NCBI GenBank assembly: GCA_029246285.1
Contig: JAQWNW010000042.1
Span: 1 to 64,000, forward strand
Reading direction: 5' to 3'
Origin: Paracoccaceae bacterium
GTDB lineage: Bacteria; Pseudomonadota; Alphaproteobacteria; Rhodobacterales; Rhodobacteraceae
Length of the DNA: 64,000 bases
A model generated the notes under the pieces. That model did not search any database. It saw only the letters and a list, made by a program, of their open reading frames with translations, and was not told the origin of the DNA. The position numbers and the translations under genes are program-made. Shown one piece after another: positions 1 to 9,570 of the stretch (position 1 is the first letter of the stretch; every line of letters starts with the position of its first letter).

Positions 1-2
1 TA

Positions 3-542
3 TCCCATTCAGGAATCAAAATTCCATTTTTTACTTTCTTTGCTCATGACTCGGGTAAAAGACCCGCAGAAGCACCTAAACACATGCTTATAGCAATGGG
101 AATTACATCTGCACTTTGTATATTAATTGGTATTTTTCCAGCTACGTTTTATCAGATCTTACCATATGAAACAAACTATGTGCCCTATACCTTTGATCAC
201 GTTTTTAGTCAGTTACAATTATTGTTTTTCGCCTTGTTAGCTTTCGCAATTTTGTATCGATATGGATTTCATCCAGCGGAACTTGATGCAACAAATCTTG
301 ACACTGACATAGTTTACAGAAAGTGGGCACCTTCATTATTGGGTATGTTGGTTTTAACGTGTCAGAAGGTATATGTTAGATTAATTGCTGCTTTGTTTAA
401 GTTTTTGGAAAATATACTAAGAAAGTTGAATGAGACGCATGGTCCTAAAAGTTTACGAGTAATAGGTTATCCAAGTGGTGCAATGGTTGTAAATATTACG
501 GTCTTGTTTGCTATCGCATTAATAGTCATTTTTGTTAGTTGA
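3..542 (+). CDS. MrpD-like Na+/H+ antiporter subunit, C-terminal part (5' truncated)
   Basis: This is the 3' end of a membrane gene that begins before the window. The frame is already open at base 3, and the reading before the first ATG at 84 is clearly coding (GIKIPFFTFFAHDSGKRP). That stretch is typical of the proton-conducting MrpD/NuoN-type subunits of alphaproteobacterial multisubunit cation/proton antiporters. The visible part has about three hydrophobic segments: roughly residues 28-48, 65-85 and the C-terminal 20. An amphipathic linker separates the last two. The protein would sit in the inner membrane and exchange Na+ for H+ with other Mrp subunits, which must lie upstream. Family assignment rests on the short conserved start of the fragment. 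A subunit D versus D-like distinction cannot be made from this part alone. Confidence 0.7.
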   Translation, partial: SHSGIKIPFFTFFAHDSGKRPAEAPKHMLIAMGITSALCILIGIFPATFYQILPYETNYVPYTFDHVFSQLQLLFFALLAFAILYRYGFHPAELDATNLDTDIVYRKWAPSLLGMLVLTCQKVYVRLIAALFKFLENILRKLNETHGPKSLRVIGYPSGAMVVNITVLFAIALIVIFVS

Positions 543-601
543 GTTAGGTCAAATTAGCTTTAGTTACTGTTCTAACTTTTATAGGAAGTTTTTGATAAAA
601 T

Positions 602-1366
602 ATGCCTGATAGCCCGTTAGATGAAATCATTAAGCAAGTTCAAATTAATGATATAGCAGAAAACCGCTTAATTCTTTTTAAAAGATTTTTGGATGCTGAA
701 TTGTTCATTTTAATAGATGATCCTCAAGATCCAAAACCTAAATTAGTGAATTTAAGAGAGGGCGAAATTTTACTTGGATTTGATACCGAAGAAAAGTTAA
801 TGGAATTTGCAGGTGACAACGCGGTTTTTATATCAATGACAGGTCGTAACCTGCTTGCTCAAAATATCTCTGTTGGAATTGCATTGAATCTGACGAATAT
901 TGGTGGGGGTTATATTCTTACTAATGAGATTTTAAGATGGTTGGAAAAAAATACTCAAGCTAAACAAGGTAACATTATTAGACACCCGAAGAAAATTGTA
1001 TCGCCATTAATTGCAAGTGAAACATTTATAAAGTTATTAGATGAGACATTAGCATTGTCGCCGGGTTCGGCGAATTATGCGATTTTAGTACAAGACATTT
1101 CAGAAAAAGATACTAACAACTTATTACTAATATTTGTTGAAGCAGGTGAAAGTTTTCAGGATATTCTTACCCAACAGATTTCTGAGGCATTTAAGTTGTC
1201 CAATCTTCAAGGCGTGACACTCGACATTATTTTTGCAAAACCTGATGAACAGCTAGTTAAGAAAGCGTTGAAAATTGGTCTTAGGTTTGATTTGCCCTCA
1301 ATTCAAAAAGCTCCTAAGCCAGAGGCACCAGGTATGGACCCGAAAAAACCACCTGTTTTGAGGTAA
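602..1366 (+). CDS. SseB family protein
   Basis: This is a 254-residue soluble protein with no signal peptide or membrane segment. The N-terminal half (about 1-130) has the SseB N-terminal-domain pattern: a short helix, then strands around AELFILIDDPQ, then a segment resembling GEILLGFDTEEKLMEFAG. The C-terminal half (about 135-225) matches an SseB C-terminal-like fold, and the last 15 residues are Pro/Lys-rich. SseB-family proteins are poorly characterised outside the Salmonella type III effector chaperones. In alphaproteobacteria this is a conserved housekeeping-type protein of unknown role. The start ATG at 602 is the first in frame, with AGGA about 15 bases upstream, so the ribosome site is weak. 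It lies 59 bases after the antiporter gene and converges on the SDR gene. Confidence 0.65.
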   Translation: MPDSPLDEIIKQVQINDIAENRLILFKRFLDAELFILIDDPQDPKPKLVNLREGEILLGFDTEEKLMEFAGDNAVFISMTGRNLLAQNISVGIALNLTNIGGGYILTNEILRWLEKNTQAKQGNIIRHPKKIVSPLIASETFIKLLDETLALSPGSANYAILVQDISEKDTNNLLLIFVEAGESFQDILTQQISEAFKLSNLQGVTLDIIFAKPDEQLVKKALKIGLRFDLPSIQKAPKPEAPGMDPKKPPVLR

Positions 1367-1378
1367 TTTGAATAAGGA

Positions 1379-2047
1379 TCACCACGGAATTATTTTTCCA
1401 GCCCAATCATAAAATTTACCAGTGTCGGTTGGGGTATTGTTACTTATCAGATTAGCAATATTTTTGGCGGCTGTATTGGTTGAAACTTTTGAATGGGAGG
1501 TGTATTTTTTTGTCATTTTTGTCTCAACAGTTCCTGGGTGAATTGCTAAAAGGCAGGAATTAGGATGCGTTCGCTTTAATTCAATCGCACTAGTTCGTAA
1601 GACTTGATTGAGCGCTGCTTTGGCTGTGCGGTAACTTATCCAACCACCTAAGTTGTTATCTTCAATTGACCCCACTCTCGCAGACAATACAATTACGTGT
1701 GATGGGCGATCTTTGGGGATCAATTTGTGTATGCGACTGAGAATTAGAGCCGGACCTAGTGCATTTAAGGAAAATTGATTTAACATTGCGTTTGCATTTA
1801 AGCGTTTTATTGACTTCTCAGGCTCATCATTATCTATTTGAACTCCACCTGTGGCGATAATGACTAGGTCGTATATACTTGTTTCACTATCAATATGAGA
1901 TTTTATATTCTGTTCGTCAGTAATATCAAAGCCATCATTTGATCGAGATAATGATTTAACAAGCTCATAATTTTTTTGGGTCAGATAATAGTCCTGTAGA
2001 GCTGATCCGATACCACCTGATGCTCCGATAATTAACACGTTTTTCAT
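1379..2047 (-). CDS. SDR family NAD(P)-dependent oxidoreductase (C-factor-like)
   Basis: This is a 222-residue short-chain dehydrogenase/reductase of the classical size. The N-terminus reads VLIIGASGGIGSAL, the Gly-rich dinucleotide-binding motif of SDRs. The catalytic Tyr-x-x-x-Lys is visible as SYRTAKAAL near residue 150, with the catalytic Ser in the preceding strand (VLSARVG). The sequence resembles the CsgA/C-factor-like SDRs common in marine proteobacteria, whose substrates are mostly unknown. It is cytoplasmic. It is transcribed alone on the minus strand, tail to tail with the SseB gene and divergent from the leu leader. The family is secure. The substrate is not known. Confidence 0.8.
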   Translation of the reverse strand: MKNVLIIGASGGIGSALQDYYLTQKNYELVKSLSRSNDGFDITDEQNIKSHIDSETSIYDLVIIATGGVQIDNDEPEKSIKRLNANAMLNQFSLNALGPALILSRIHKLIPKDRPSHVIVLSARVGSIEDNNLGGWISYRTAKAALNQVLRTSAIELKRTHPNSCLLAIHPGTVETKMTKKYTSHSKVSTNTAAKNIANLISNNTPTDTGKFYDWAGKIIPW

Positions 2048-2145
2048 ATTTTTTCTTTTGTTATATTATGTACAGATTTAGATTTTTTTGATGACTAATC
2101 AAACATTCTCTTTTGTTTTGTTTAAAAAACTCCTAGTATAAGTCC

Positions 2146-2226
2146 ATGATGAAAACAAATGGATCAAATTTGCAGCGATATAGTAGTAAGCCGCTATCAA
2201 TTGACCTACTCCTTAGCAGCCTCTGA
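2146..2226 (+). CDS. leuL: Candidate leu operon leader peptide (26 aa)
   Basis: This is a short ORF, ATG-ATG at 2146/2149 to TGA at 2224. It ends with Asp-Leu-Leu-Leu-Ser-Ser-Leu, so four of its last six codons are Leu (CTA CTC CTT at 2206-2214 and CTC at 2221). The stop codon falls inside the left arm of a strong hairpin at 2220-2258, and leuA starts 82 bases downstream. A run of Leu codons just before an RNA hairpin ahead of a leucine-biosynthesis gene is the classical layout of ribosome-mediated attenuation. There is no clear Shine-Dalgarno. A TAGTAT hexamer 7 bases upstream could place the transcript start close to the ATG. Function is inferred from position and codon content. Confidence 0.6.
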   Translation: MMKTNGSNLQRYSSKPLSIDLLLSSL

Positions 2227-2274
2227 GCGTGCCTTGTCCGGGCGCGTGCGCTCAGAGGTTACGCGAAAAGCGCC
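2220..2274 (+). promoter_or_regulatory. Putative leucine attenuator RNA structures upstream of leuA
   Basis: The arms 2220-2229 (CCTCTGAGCG) and 2249-2258 (CGCTCAGAGG) form a perfect 10-bp stem around a 19-base loop. A competing fold pairs 2243-2247 with 2261-2265 (CGCGT/ACGCG), optionally extended by 2241-2245 with 2270-2274 (GGCGC/GCGCC). It would trap the right arm of the first stem in its loop, so the two are mutually exclusive. The leader peptide's stop lies in the first arm. A T-rich but broken stretch follows, not a clean U-run, so which fold would terminate is unclear. Confidence 0.5.
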
Positions 2275-2308
2275 TTCACTAGAATTTTAATTTAGCTAAG
2301 AGAAAAAA

Positions 2309-3856
2309 ATGAAATACTTAAAAGAACAAGAGAATGTTTTAATATTTGATACCACGTTACGTGACGGTGAGCAGAGTCCCGGGGCCACAATGAGCCACAC
2401 CGAAAAGTTAGAAATAGCTGAGCTCCTAGATGAAATGGGCGTTGATATAATTGAAGCAGGTTTTCCAATAGCATCCGAAGGAGATTTTCAGGCAGTTTCA
2501 GAAATAGCAAAACGCTCTAAAAATTCAGTAATTTGCGGATTAAGCCGGGCAAACTTTAGAGATATTGATCGGTGTTGGGAGGCGGTTCAACATGCGACTA
2601 AACCGCGAATTCATACGTTTATAGGTACGTCCCCGCTTCATCGACAAATACCTAACTTGACCATGGATGAAATGGCAGATGTGATACATGAAACTGTAAC
2701 GCATGCGCGAAACCTTTGTGAAAACGTTCAATGGTCACCAATGGATGCAACGCGAACTGAGATAGAATATTTATACAGAGTTGTTGAGATAGCCATTAAG
2801 GCGGGAGCAACGACGATTAATATTCCTGATACTGTTGGTTACACTGCGCCAAGAGAGTGTGCGAACCTCATTTCTTCTTTGAGGGATAATGTGCCAGGTG
2901 CAGATAATGTTGTTTTTGCTACTCACTGCCACAATGATTTAGGCATGGCGACAGCAAATGCTTTGGCAGCTGTTGAGGCAGGAGCTAGGCAAATTGAGTG
3001 TACGATCAATGGATTAGGTGAGCGGGCTGGAAATACCGCACTTGAGGAAGTGGTTATGGCTTTGAGGGTAAGAAATGACATAATGCCTTATCAGACTAAA
3101 ATAGATAGTACAAAATTAATGAATTTAAGCCGCATGGTTGCAACAGTCAGTGGATTTCAGGTCCAATACAATAAAGCTATTGTTGGAAAAAATGCGTTCG
3201 CTCATGAAAGCGGTATTCATCAGGATGGTATGCTAAAAAATGCTGAGACTTTTGAAATAATGCGCCCTGAGGATATTGGTCTGGCTGAAACTAGTTTGGT
3301 TCTTGGAAAACATTCGGGACGGGCAGCTTTGCGTGCAAAACTAGAGGATTTAGGATTTGAGCTGGGTGATAATCAACTTAAAGATATCTTTGTTCGGTTT
3401 AAAGAATTGGCTGACCGCAAAAAAGAAATTTATGATGATGATTTACTCGCATTGATGCATAATAGTTCTTCAGATGCAGAGCATGATAGTCTTCAAATCA
3501 AAAAGCTTAGAGTTGTATGTGGTACAGATGGACCACAAACCGCTGATTTGACAATGTTAATAGATGGAGTTGAAAGTCGAGTAGAGGCAAGTGGTGATGG
3601 GCCAGTGGATTCTGTTTTTAACGCTGTAAAAAATCTTTTTCCACATGATGCTAGTTTACAGTTGTATCAAGTGCATGCGGTCACAGAAGGGACGGATGCC
3701 CAAGCTACCGTTACCGTAAGAATGGAAGAAAAAGGTAAGATAGTGGTTGGACAATCTTCTGATACTGATACTGTTGTTGCATCAGCCAAAGCCTATGTTA
3801 CGGCTTTAAATAAGTTGTTAGTTAGAAGACAAAAAAAAGTACCAGAAGCCATGTAG
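2309..3856 (+). CDS. leuA: 2-isopropylmalate synthase
   Basis: LeuA condenses acetyl-CoA with 2-oxoisovalerate, the first committed step of leucine synthesis. The 515-residue length is normal. The catalytic DRE-TIM barrel begins with FDTTLRDGEQSPGA near residue 14, holding the metal-binding Asp and catalytic Arg. The metal-binding HCHNDLG motif is near residue 211, followed by the Asn/Gly-rich INGLGERAGN segment. The GIHQDGMLK linker is near residue 303. The C-terminal 130 residues form the leucine-sensing regulatory domain. The gene stands alone on the plus strand behind the leader peptide and hairpin, so it is probably attenuated by charged tRNA-Leu and feedback-inhibited by leucine. AAGAGA lies 7 bases before the ATG. 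Confidence 0.95.
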   Translation: MKYLKEQENVLIFDTTLRDGEQSPGATMSHTEKLEIAELLDEMGVDIIEAGFPIASEGDFQAVSEIAKRSKNSVICGLSRANFRDIDRCWEAVQHATKPRIHTFIGTSPLHRQIPNLTMDEMADVIHETVTHARNLCENVQWSPMDATRTEIEYLYRVVEIAIKAGATTINIPDTVGYTAPRECANLISSLRDNVPGADNVVFATHCHNDLGMATANALAAVEAGARQIECTINGLGERAGNTALEEVVMALRVRNDIMPYQTKIDSTKLMNLSRMVATVSGFQVQYNKAIVGKNAFAHESGIHQDGMLKNAETFEIMRPEDIGLAETSLVLGKHSGRAALRAKLEDLGFELGDNQLKDIFVRFKELADRKKEIYDDDLLALMHNSSSDAEHDSLQIKKLRVVCGTDGPQTADLTMLIDGVESRVEASGDGPVDSVFNAVKNLFPHDASLQLYQVHAVTEGTDAQATVTVRMEEKGKIVVGQSSDTDTVVASAKAYVTALNKLLVRRQKKVPEAM

Positions 3857-3951
3857 GTAGTAATTCTCGTTAATAGTGCGACCTTGATTGAGAGCATTTT
3901 CGAACAGCAAATTAGTTAAGCGATTTAATGCCTATACAACCAAGCTAAGCC

Positions 3952-3981
3952 TTTACGTTTTACGCATTGAATGACTATAAT
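3952..3981 (+). promoter_or_regulatory. Candidate promoter of the mre operon
   Basis: A perfect TATAAT (3976-3981) lies 48 bases before mreB. A 4-of-6 match to the -35 box, TTTACG (3952-3957), lies 18 bases upstream of it. It sits in the only sizeable gap before the five-gene cell-shape run. This is a pattern match only. Confidence 0.4.
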
Positions 3982-4008
3982 ATCCAAATCGACTCTATGA
4001 TAAATTAA

Positions 4009-5067
<1,059 letters not shown>

Positions 5068-5084
5068 ATTTTTTAGGGGACGTT

Positions 5085-5975
5085 TTGGCTCGTAACAACA
5101 ACGAAGACGTTAATAATGCAAGTCGTATAAGACGAGTATTGTTGGGCATATTGGTTGTATTTTGTTTAATCTTATTTTTACTTTGGCGGATTGATAATTC
5201 CAGAGCGGAAAATATTCGCTTAGCAATATTGGATAAATTTGTTCCCAACGTGAGCTTTTTAATCTCACCATTTACAGTATTACAAAATATATTCTTAGAT
5301 TTTAGCTCTTATTCTGAAATATTTCAGATCAATCAAGACTTAACTAAGGAAATCCAAAAGCTAAAATACTGGAAAGAGCAAGCGATACAATGGGAAGCCA
5401 AATATGCAAAATTAATGGATTTAAATAATGTTAAGTTAGATCCTAAATTAAATTATTTTACTGCAATGGTATTAGCTGATAGTGGCTCAGGATTTCGACA
5501 AAACATATTGATAAATGTTGGTTCAAAAGATGGTATTAAAAATGGTTGGGCAACAACAGATGGTTTAGGACTTGTAGGCCGTGTAACGGGAGTGGGCGAG
5601 CAAACGTCATTGGTGATGTTGTTAACGGATACTTCTAGTAAGATAGCGGTAGCAATTCAGCCGTCGGGAGAAAAGGCAATTGTGCAAGGAGATAATACGA
5701 GATTTCCCACATTAGAACTTATAGAGAAGGGAGATTTAGTTAATGCTGGAGATAGAATATTTACCACTGGTGATGGTGAGGTTTTCCCTAAAGGCTTGCT
5801 TATTGGAAGGGTAGTAAGGGACTCCAATGGTAGAGAACGTGTCAATTTAGCTGCTGATTACAAAAGACTAACATTCTTAAAAGTGATGCGTATGACCCCA
5901 ATTGAGTCTGTCATCGAAAGCGATGCTATAATTGGACAAGATACAACTGATGATAAGGAAACATCTGATGACTAG
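5085..5975 (+). CDS. mreC: Rod shape-determining protein MreC
   Basis: MreC is a bitopic inner-membrane protein with a periplasmic domain that links MreB filaments to PBP2. This 296-residue copy has one N-terminal transmembrane helix (about 18-38), a coiled-coil segment near 80-120 (LTKEIQKLKYWKEQAIQWEA), and the beta-rich MreC core from about 125 to 275. The core includes the conserved pattern around INVGSKDGIKNGWAT. The C-terminal tail is acidic. The start is TTG at 5085, preceded at good spacing by AGGGGACG, and no in-frame ATG lies nearby. It follows mreB by 17 bases and overlaps mreD by 8 bases, so the two are probably translated in a coupled way. Confidence 0.93.
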   Translation: MARNNNEDVNNASRIRRVLLGILVVFCLILFLLWRIDNSRAENIRLAILDKFVPNVSFLISPFTVLQNIFLDFSSYSEIFQINQDLTKEIQKLKYWKEQAIQWEAKYAKLMDLNNVKLDPKLNYFTAMVLADSGSGFRQNILINVGSKDGIKNGWATTDGLGLVGRVTGVGEQTSLVMLLTDTSSKIAVAIQPSGEKAIVQGDNTRFPTLELIEKGDLVNAGDRIFTTGDGEVFPKGLLIGRVVRDSNGRERVNLAADYKRLTFLKVMRMTPIESVIESDAIIGQDTTDDKETSDD

Positions 5976-6492
5976 TAGTTTCTGGATCCAAAGATTAACT
6001 TACTTGATTTTTAGTTTTCTATTGGTTGTTTGGTTAATTGTTCCACAAAATCCTTTTAAACAGACTATTCCAACGCCTGATTTTTTATTTTGTTTGACTT
6101 TAGCTATTATTTTTAGGCGACCAAATGTGCTGCCTATTGCATTAATTGGGTTAGTGTTTCTCAGTACAGATATTCTTTTTAATAGACCTATTGGTCTCTG
6201 GACAGCAATTGTTCTAATAATTACTGAATTCGCTCGAACCCAGTTTTGGCGTTATAACGATGCTAATTTTATTACCACATGGCTTTTTGTTTCATTTTTG
6301 ATTATTTTGTCCACATTTTCTCATATGATAATCTTAAATATATTTGTGATTTCTCAATCTGATTTTTGGCATTATCTCATTTGGGCATTATTAACGATAT
6401 TAATTTATCCAATTATGTTTTGTCTCAGTTTTTTGATTGTAGGTTTTGATCGAAAAAATTATTATGGAAAATTTGTGGGCAATCGAGAATGA
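5968..6492 (+). CDS. mreD: Rod shape-determining protein MreD
   Basis: MreD is a small polytopic inner-membrane protein of the elongasome. The 174-residue reading is almost entirely hydrophobic, with about five to six predicted membrane helices. That is typical of MreD, whose sequence is poorly conserved, so identification leans on position between mreC and mrdA. The frame is open from a TTG at 5932, but I chose ATG 5968. AAGGAA lies about 7 bases upstream, and the ATG overlaps the mreC stop (ATGACTAG). The end overlaps mrdA by ATGA. The organism uses the mreBCD-mrdA-rodA arrangement common in alphaproteobacteria. Confidence 0.85.
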   Translation: MTSSFWIQRLTYLIFSFLLVVWLIVPQNPFKQTIPTPDFLFCLTLAIIFRRPNVLPIALIGLVFLSTDILFNRPIGLWTAIVLIITEFARTQFWRYNDANFITTWLFVSFLIILSTFSHMIILNIFVISQSDFWHYLIWALLTILIYPIMFCLSFLIVGFDRKNYYGKFVGNRE

Positions 6493-8432
6493 AAGATAAG
6501 GAATTTGACCCAGCTATAAGTGCTAGAAGCATGGTGAGGCGTGGAGTTTTAATATTTGGGTTACAAGGAATCTTCGTTGCTGGGTTAGCTGCTCGAATGC
6601 GTTTTTTACAAATTGATCAAGCAGATGAATATAGATTGCTTGCTGAGGAAAATCGAATCAATGTTAGGTTAGTTCCTCCATCGCGTGGCCTAGTATATGA
6701 TAGAGAAGGTTTGTTAATCGCTTCGAATGTTCAGAATTATAGGGCTATAATAATAAGAGAAGATGTAGAGGACTTAGAATCTCTGTTAAACAATTTACAA
6801 ACACTTTTGAAAATTTCAGATGAAAAAAAACAAGCAATAAGAAAATTAGTTTTAAAGCATAGTCCATTTGTTCCAATTACTGTTCTGAATAATCTATCCT
6901 GGAGTAATGTGGCAAAGATTTCAGCAAATGCTCCGGTGTTACATGGTCTTACTGCGGATGTGGGGTTGAATAGACATTATCCGAGGGGAGCAGATTATGC
7001 TCACTTGCTAGGTTACGTTGGACCAGTGAGCGATTTTGATTTGAAGAGGAGGGATGATCATGATCCTTTGTTAAAAATACCACGGTTTCAAATAGGAAAA
7101 ACTGGTGTGGAGGCGAAGTTAGAAAGTGCTTTGCGTGGAAATGCGGGTACGAAGCGTATTGAAGTAAATGCTAAAGGAAGGGTTATAAGGGAGCTGAGTC
7201 GACAAGAGAGTTCACCAGGGCAAAGTGTTCAAATGACAATCGATACTGGCTTGCAAAATTTTGCATTAGCAAGATTGGGAAAAAAGAGCGCATCAGCAGT
7301 AGTAATGAGAGTTGATAATGGTGATTTATTATCTATGGCTTCTTCGCCAAGTTTCGACACCAATCTTTTTGTAGAAGGAATTTCAACAAATGATTATGCC
7401 GCTCTGCGAGATAACGAATTTAGACCTCTAGCTGATAAATCTGTTCAAGGTATTTATCCTCCTGGCTCAACTTTCAAAATGGTTATTGCATTAGCTGCTC
7501 TAGACGAAGGTTTAATAAAACCAAATGAGAAGATTAGATGTGATGGTCACATCGAATTAGCTGATCGAAAGTTTCATTGTTGGAAAAGGTTAGGGCATGA
7601 AGAGATTACATTAACTGAGGCATTGGAGCAGTCGTGTGATGTATTTTTTTATGATCTGGCTCTCAGAGTTGGCATAGAAAAAATTACCCGAATGGCTCAA
7701 CGTTTGGGTATTGGCATTAAGTACAATTTACCTTTGTCTGGGGTAGCAAAAGGTCTAACTCCAACAAAAAATTGGAAATTAAAAACACAAGGAGAGTCTT
7801 GGGTTTTGGGTGACACTTTAAATGTGGGTATTGGTCAAGGTTATGTACTGGCTTCACCACTGCAATTAGCAGTAATGGCTGCAAGAATAGCAAGTGGAAA
7901 GGTCGTAGAGCCTAGAATTATTAAAAGAATAAACGGTGTAGAACAGAAAATTTCAAATCAACTAAAATTAGATATTGATCCCAACGCACTAGGTATTATT
8001 CGATCTGGAATGTATGAAGTATCAAATGGCGTAAAAGGCACAGCTAGAAAATCCAAAATTGCTATCAATGAAATCTCTATGGCAGCTAAAACTGGGACAT
8101 CACAAGTTAGAAATATAACAAGTAAAGAACGTGAAACTGGTGTAATTCCAAACGAAAAGTTGCCCTATAATAGGCGTGATCACGCATTATTTGTAGGATT
8201 TGCACCCTATAGTCAGCCTAAATACGCTATTGCTGTAGTAGTTGAGCATGGTGGGGGAGGTTCCAAAGTGGCTGCTCCAATCGCTAGGGATATTATGTTA
8301 AGAGCTTTATATGAACAGATTCCACCGCTTGATGCCTATCCCGAAGAGCAAAGAGCAAAAATAGCGAAAAGATTCAAAAATTTAAAATTAAACCCAGTTC
8401 TTAAACCTAACCTAAACAAGGGAAATGCATGA
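6489..8432 (+). CDS. mrdA: Penicillin-binding protein 2 (peptidoglycan DD-transpeptidase)
   Basis: PBP2 is the class B transpeptidase that crosslinks lateral wall peptidoglycan during elongation. The 647 residues begin with a short cytoplasmic tail and one membrane anchor (about 17-38). The dimerisation/pedestal domain follows, with the conserved RGLVYDREG near residue 67. The transpeptidase domain contains the nucleophile motif STFK (Ser327, Lys330), an SCD motif near 385 (EQSCDVFFYD), and the KTGT motif starting at Lys534. All three active-site motifs are intact. It overlaps mreD and rodA by four bases (ATGA) at both ends, indicating translational coupling. Beta-lactams of the mecillinam type would be expected to target it. 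Confidence 0.96.
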   Translation: MKDKEFDPAISARSMVRRGVLIFGLQGIFVAGLAARMRFLQIDQADEYRLLAEENRINVRLVPPSRGLVYDREGLLIASNVQNYRAIIIREDVEDLESLLNNLQTLLKISDEKKQAIRKLVLKHSPFVPITVLNNLSWSNVAKISANAPVLHGLTADVGLNRHYPRGADYAHLLGYVGPVSDFDLKRRDDHDPLLKIPRFQIGKTGVEAKLESALRGNAGTKRIEVNAKGRVIRELSRQESSPGQSVQMTIDTGLQNFALARLGKKSASAVVMRVDNGDLLSMASSPSFDTNLFVEGISTNDYAALRDNEFRPLADKSVQGIYPPGSTFKMVIALAALDEGLIKPNEKIRCDGHIELADRKFHCWKRLGHEEITLTEALEQSCDVFFYDLALRVGIEKITRMAQRLGIGIKYNLPLSGVAKGLTPTKNWKLKTQGESWVLGDTLNVGIGQGYVLASPLQLAVMAARIASGKVVEPRIIKRINGVEQKISNQLKLDIDPNALGIIRSGMYEVSNGVKGTARKSKIAINEISMAAKTGTSQVRNITSKERETGVIPNEKLPYNRRDHALFVGFAPYSQPKYAIAVVVEHGGGGSKVAAPIARDIMLRALYEQIPPLDAYPEEQRAKIAKRFKNLKLNPVLKPNLNKGNA

Positions 8433-9568
8433 GTTACCTTGATTATTCCGTAAGAAGAATCCCGACTGGGTTCCAACGTTTGGCTTATATAAATTTGCCG
8501 ATTATTGTTATTCTAATCACTATTGCTGCAATTGGTTTTATGATGTTGTTTTCGGTTGCTGGAGGATCAACAGAGCCTTGGGCAAAAGTGCAAATGACTC
8601 GCTTTTCTATTGGTTTTGCCATGATGCTTATAATCGCGTTTATTCCAATATGGTTTTGGCGAAACATAAGTGGTTTAGCGTATTTTATTTCACTATTTTT
8701 ATTGTTATTGGTGGAGTTTTTTGGAGTTTCCGGAATGGGAGCTGTGAGATGGTTAGATTTAGGATTTATGAGATTGCAACCATCAGAATTAGTGAAGGTT
8801 ACGGTAATCATGTTTTTGGCTAGTTATTATGATTGGCTGCCACGAAATAAGGTTTCTAATGTAGTCTGGATTATTGTGCCATTATTAATAATATTGCTGC
8901 CAGTATTTCTGGTTATTCGCCAACCGGACCTGGGGACCGCTTTACTTATTTTGTTGGGTGGACTTTCAATAATGTTTATTGCTGGTGTTAGTTGGTTTTA
9001 CTTTGCAATTTCGGGTCTAGGGATACTTACTTTCTTATTTTCGATTTTTTACTTTAGAGGAACCGAATTTCAATTTTTAAAGGATTATCAATATAGACGT
9101 ATCGATACATTCCTAGATCCAGCCAGTGATCCGCTGGGGGCTGGCTATCATATTACACAATCAAAAATTGCACTTGGATCAGGAGGGTTTTCAGGCAGAG
9201 GTTTTATGCAAGGCACTCAGAGCCGTTTAAATTTTTTGCCAGAAAAACATACGGATTTTATTTTTACGACCCTTGCAGAAGAGTTTGGATTTATAGGTGG
9301 AATCTCCCTATTAGGTTTATATTTCTTACTAATTATTTTTTGTGGGCTTGTGGCATTAGCATGTAGAGATCGTTATTCTGGCTTAGTGGTTTCAGGTATT
9401 ACAATGACATTTTTTCTGTACTTTGCGGTTAATATGGCAATGGTCATGGGTTTAGCGCCAGTAGTAGGTGTGCCTTTGCCGCTGGTTAGCTACGGTGGCT
9501 CTGCGATGTTTGTATTAATGGTTGCTTTTGGGATAATACAAAGTGCTGACATACATAGAGCGAGATAA
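8429..9568 (+). CDS. rodA: Rod shape-determining protein RodA (SEDS glycosyltransferase)
   Basis: RodA is the SEDS-family peptidoglycan glycosyltransferase that polymerises lipid II together with PBP2. The 379-residue protein has about ten membrane helices. SEDS signatures are visible: GAVRWLDLGFMRLQPSELVK near residue 108, the RQPDLGTAL segment near 165, the large periplasmic loop near 210-260 with RIDTFLDPASDPLG and LNFLPEKHTDFIF, and the C-terminal GVPLPLVSYGGS. It overlaps mrdA by ATGA and ends 2 bases before the ghrA-like gene. It completes the five-gene elongasome operon. Confidence 0.96.
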   Translation: MSYLDYSVRRIPTGFQRLAYINLPIIVILITIAAIGFMMLFSVAGGSTEPWAKVQMTRFSIGFAMMLIIAFIPIWFWRNISGLAYFISLFLLLLVEFFGVSGMGAVRWLDLGFMRLQPSELVKVTVIMFLASYYDWLPRNKVSNVVWIIVPLLIILLPVFLVIRQPDLGTALLILLGGLSIMFIAGVSWFYFAISGLGILTFLFSIFYFRGTEFQFLKDYQYRRIDTFLDPASDPLGAGYHITQSKIALGSGGFSGRGFMQGTQSRLNFLPEKHTDFIFTTLAEEFGFIGGISLLGLYFLLIIFCGLVALACRDRYSGLVVSGITMTFFLYFAVNMAMVMGLAPVVGVPLPLVSYGGSAMFVLMVAFGIIQSADIHRAR

Positions 9569-9570
9569 AT

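Noticed and set aside
2159-2293. A 44-codon ORF upstream of leuA in another frame (MDQICSD start)
   Set aside because: It overlaps the Leu-rich leader in a different frame, has no family match and no ribosome site. The Leu-rich leader explains the region better.
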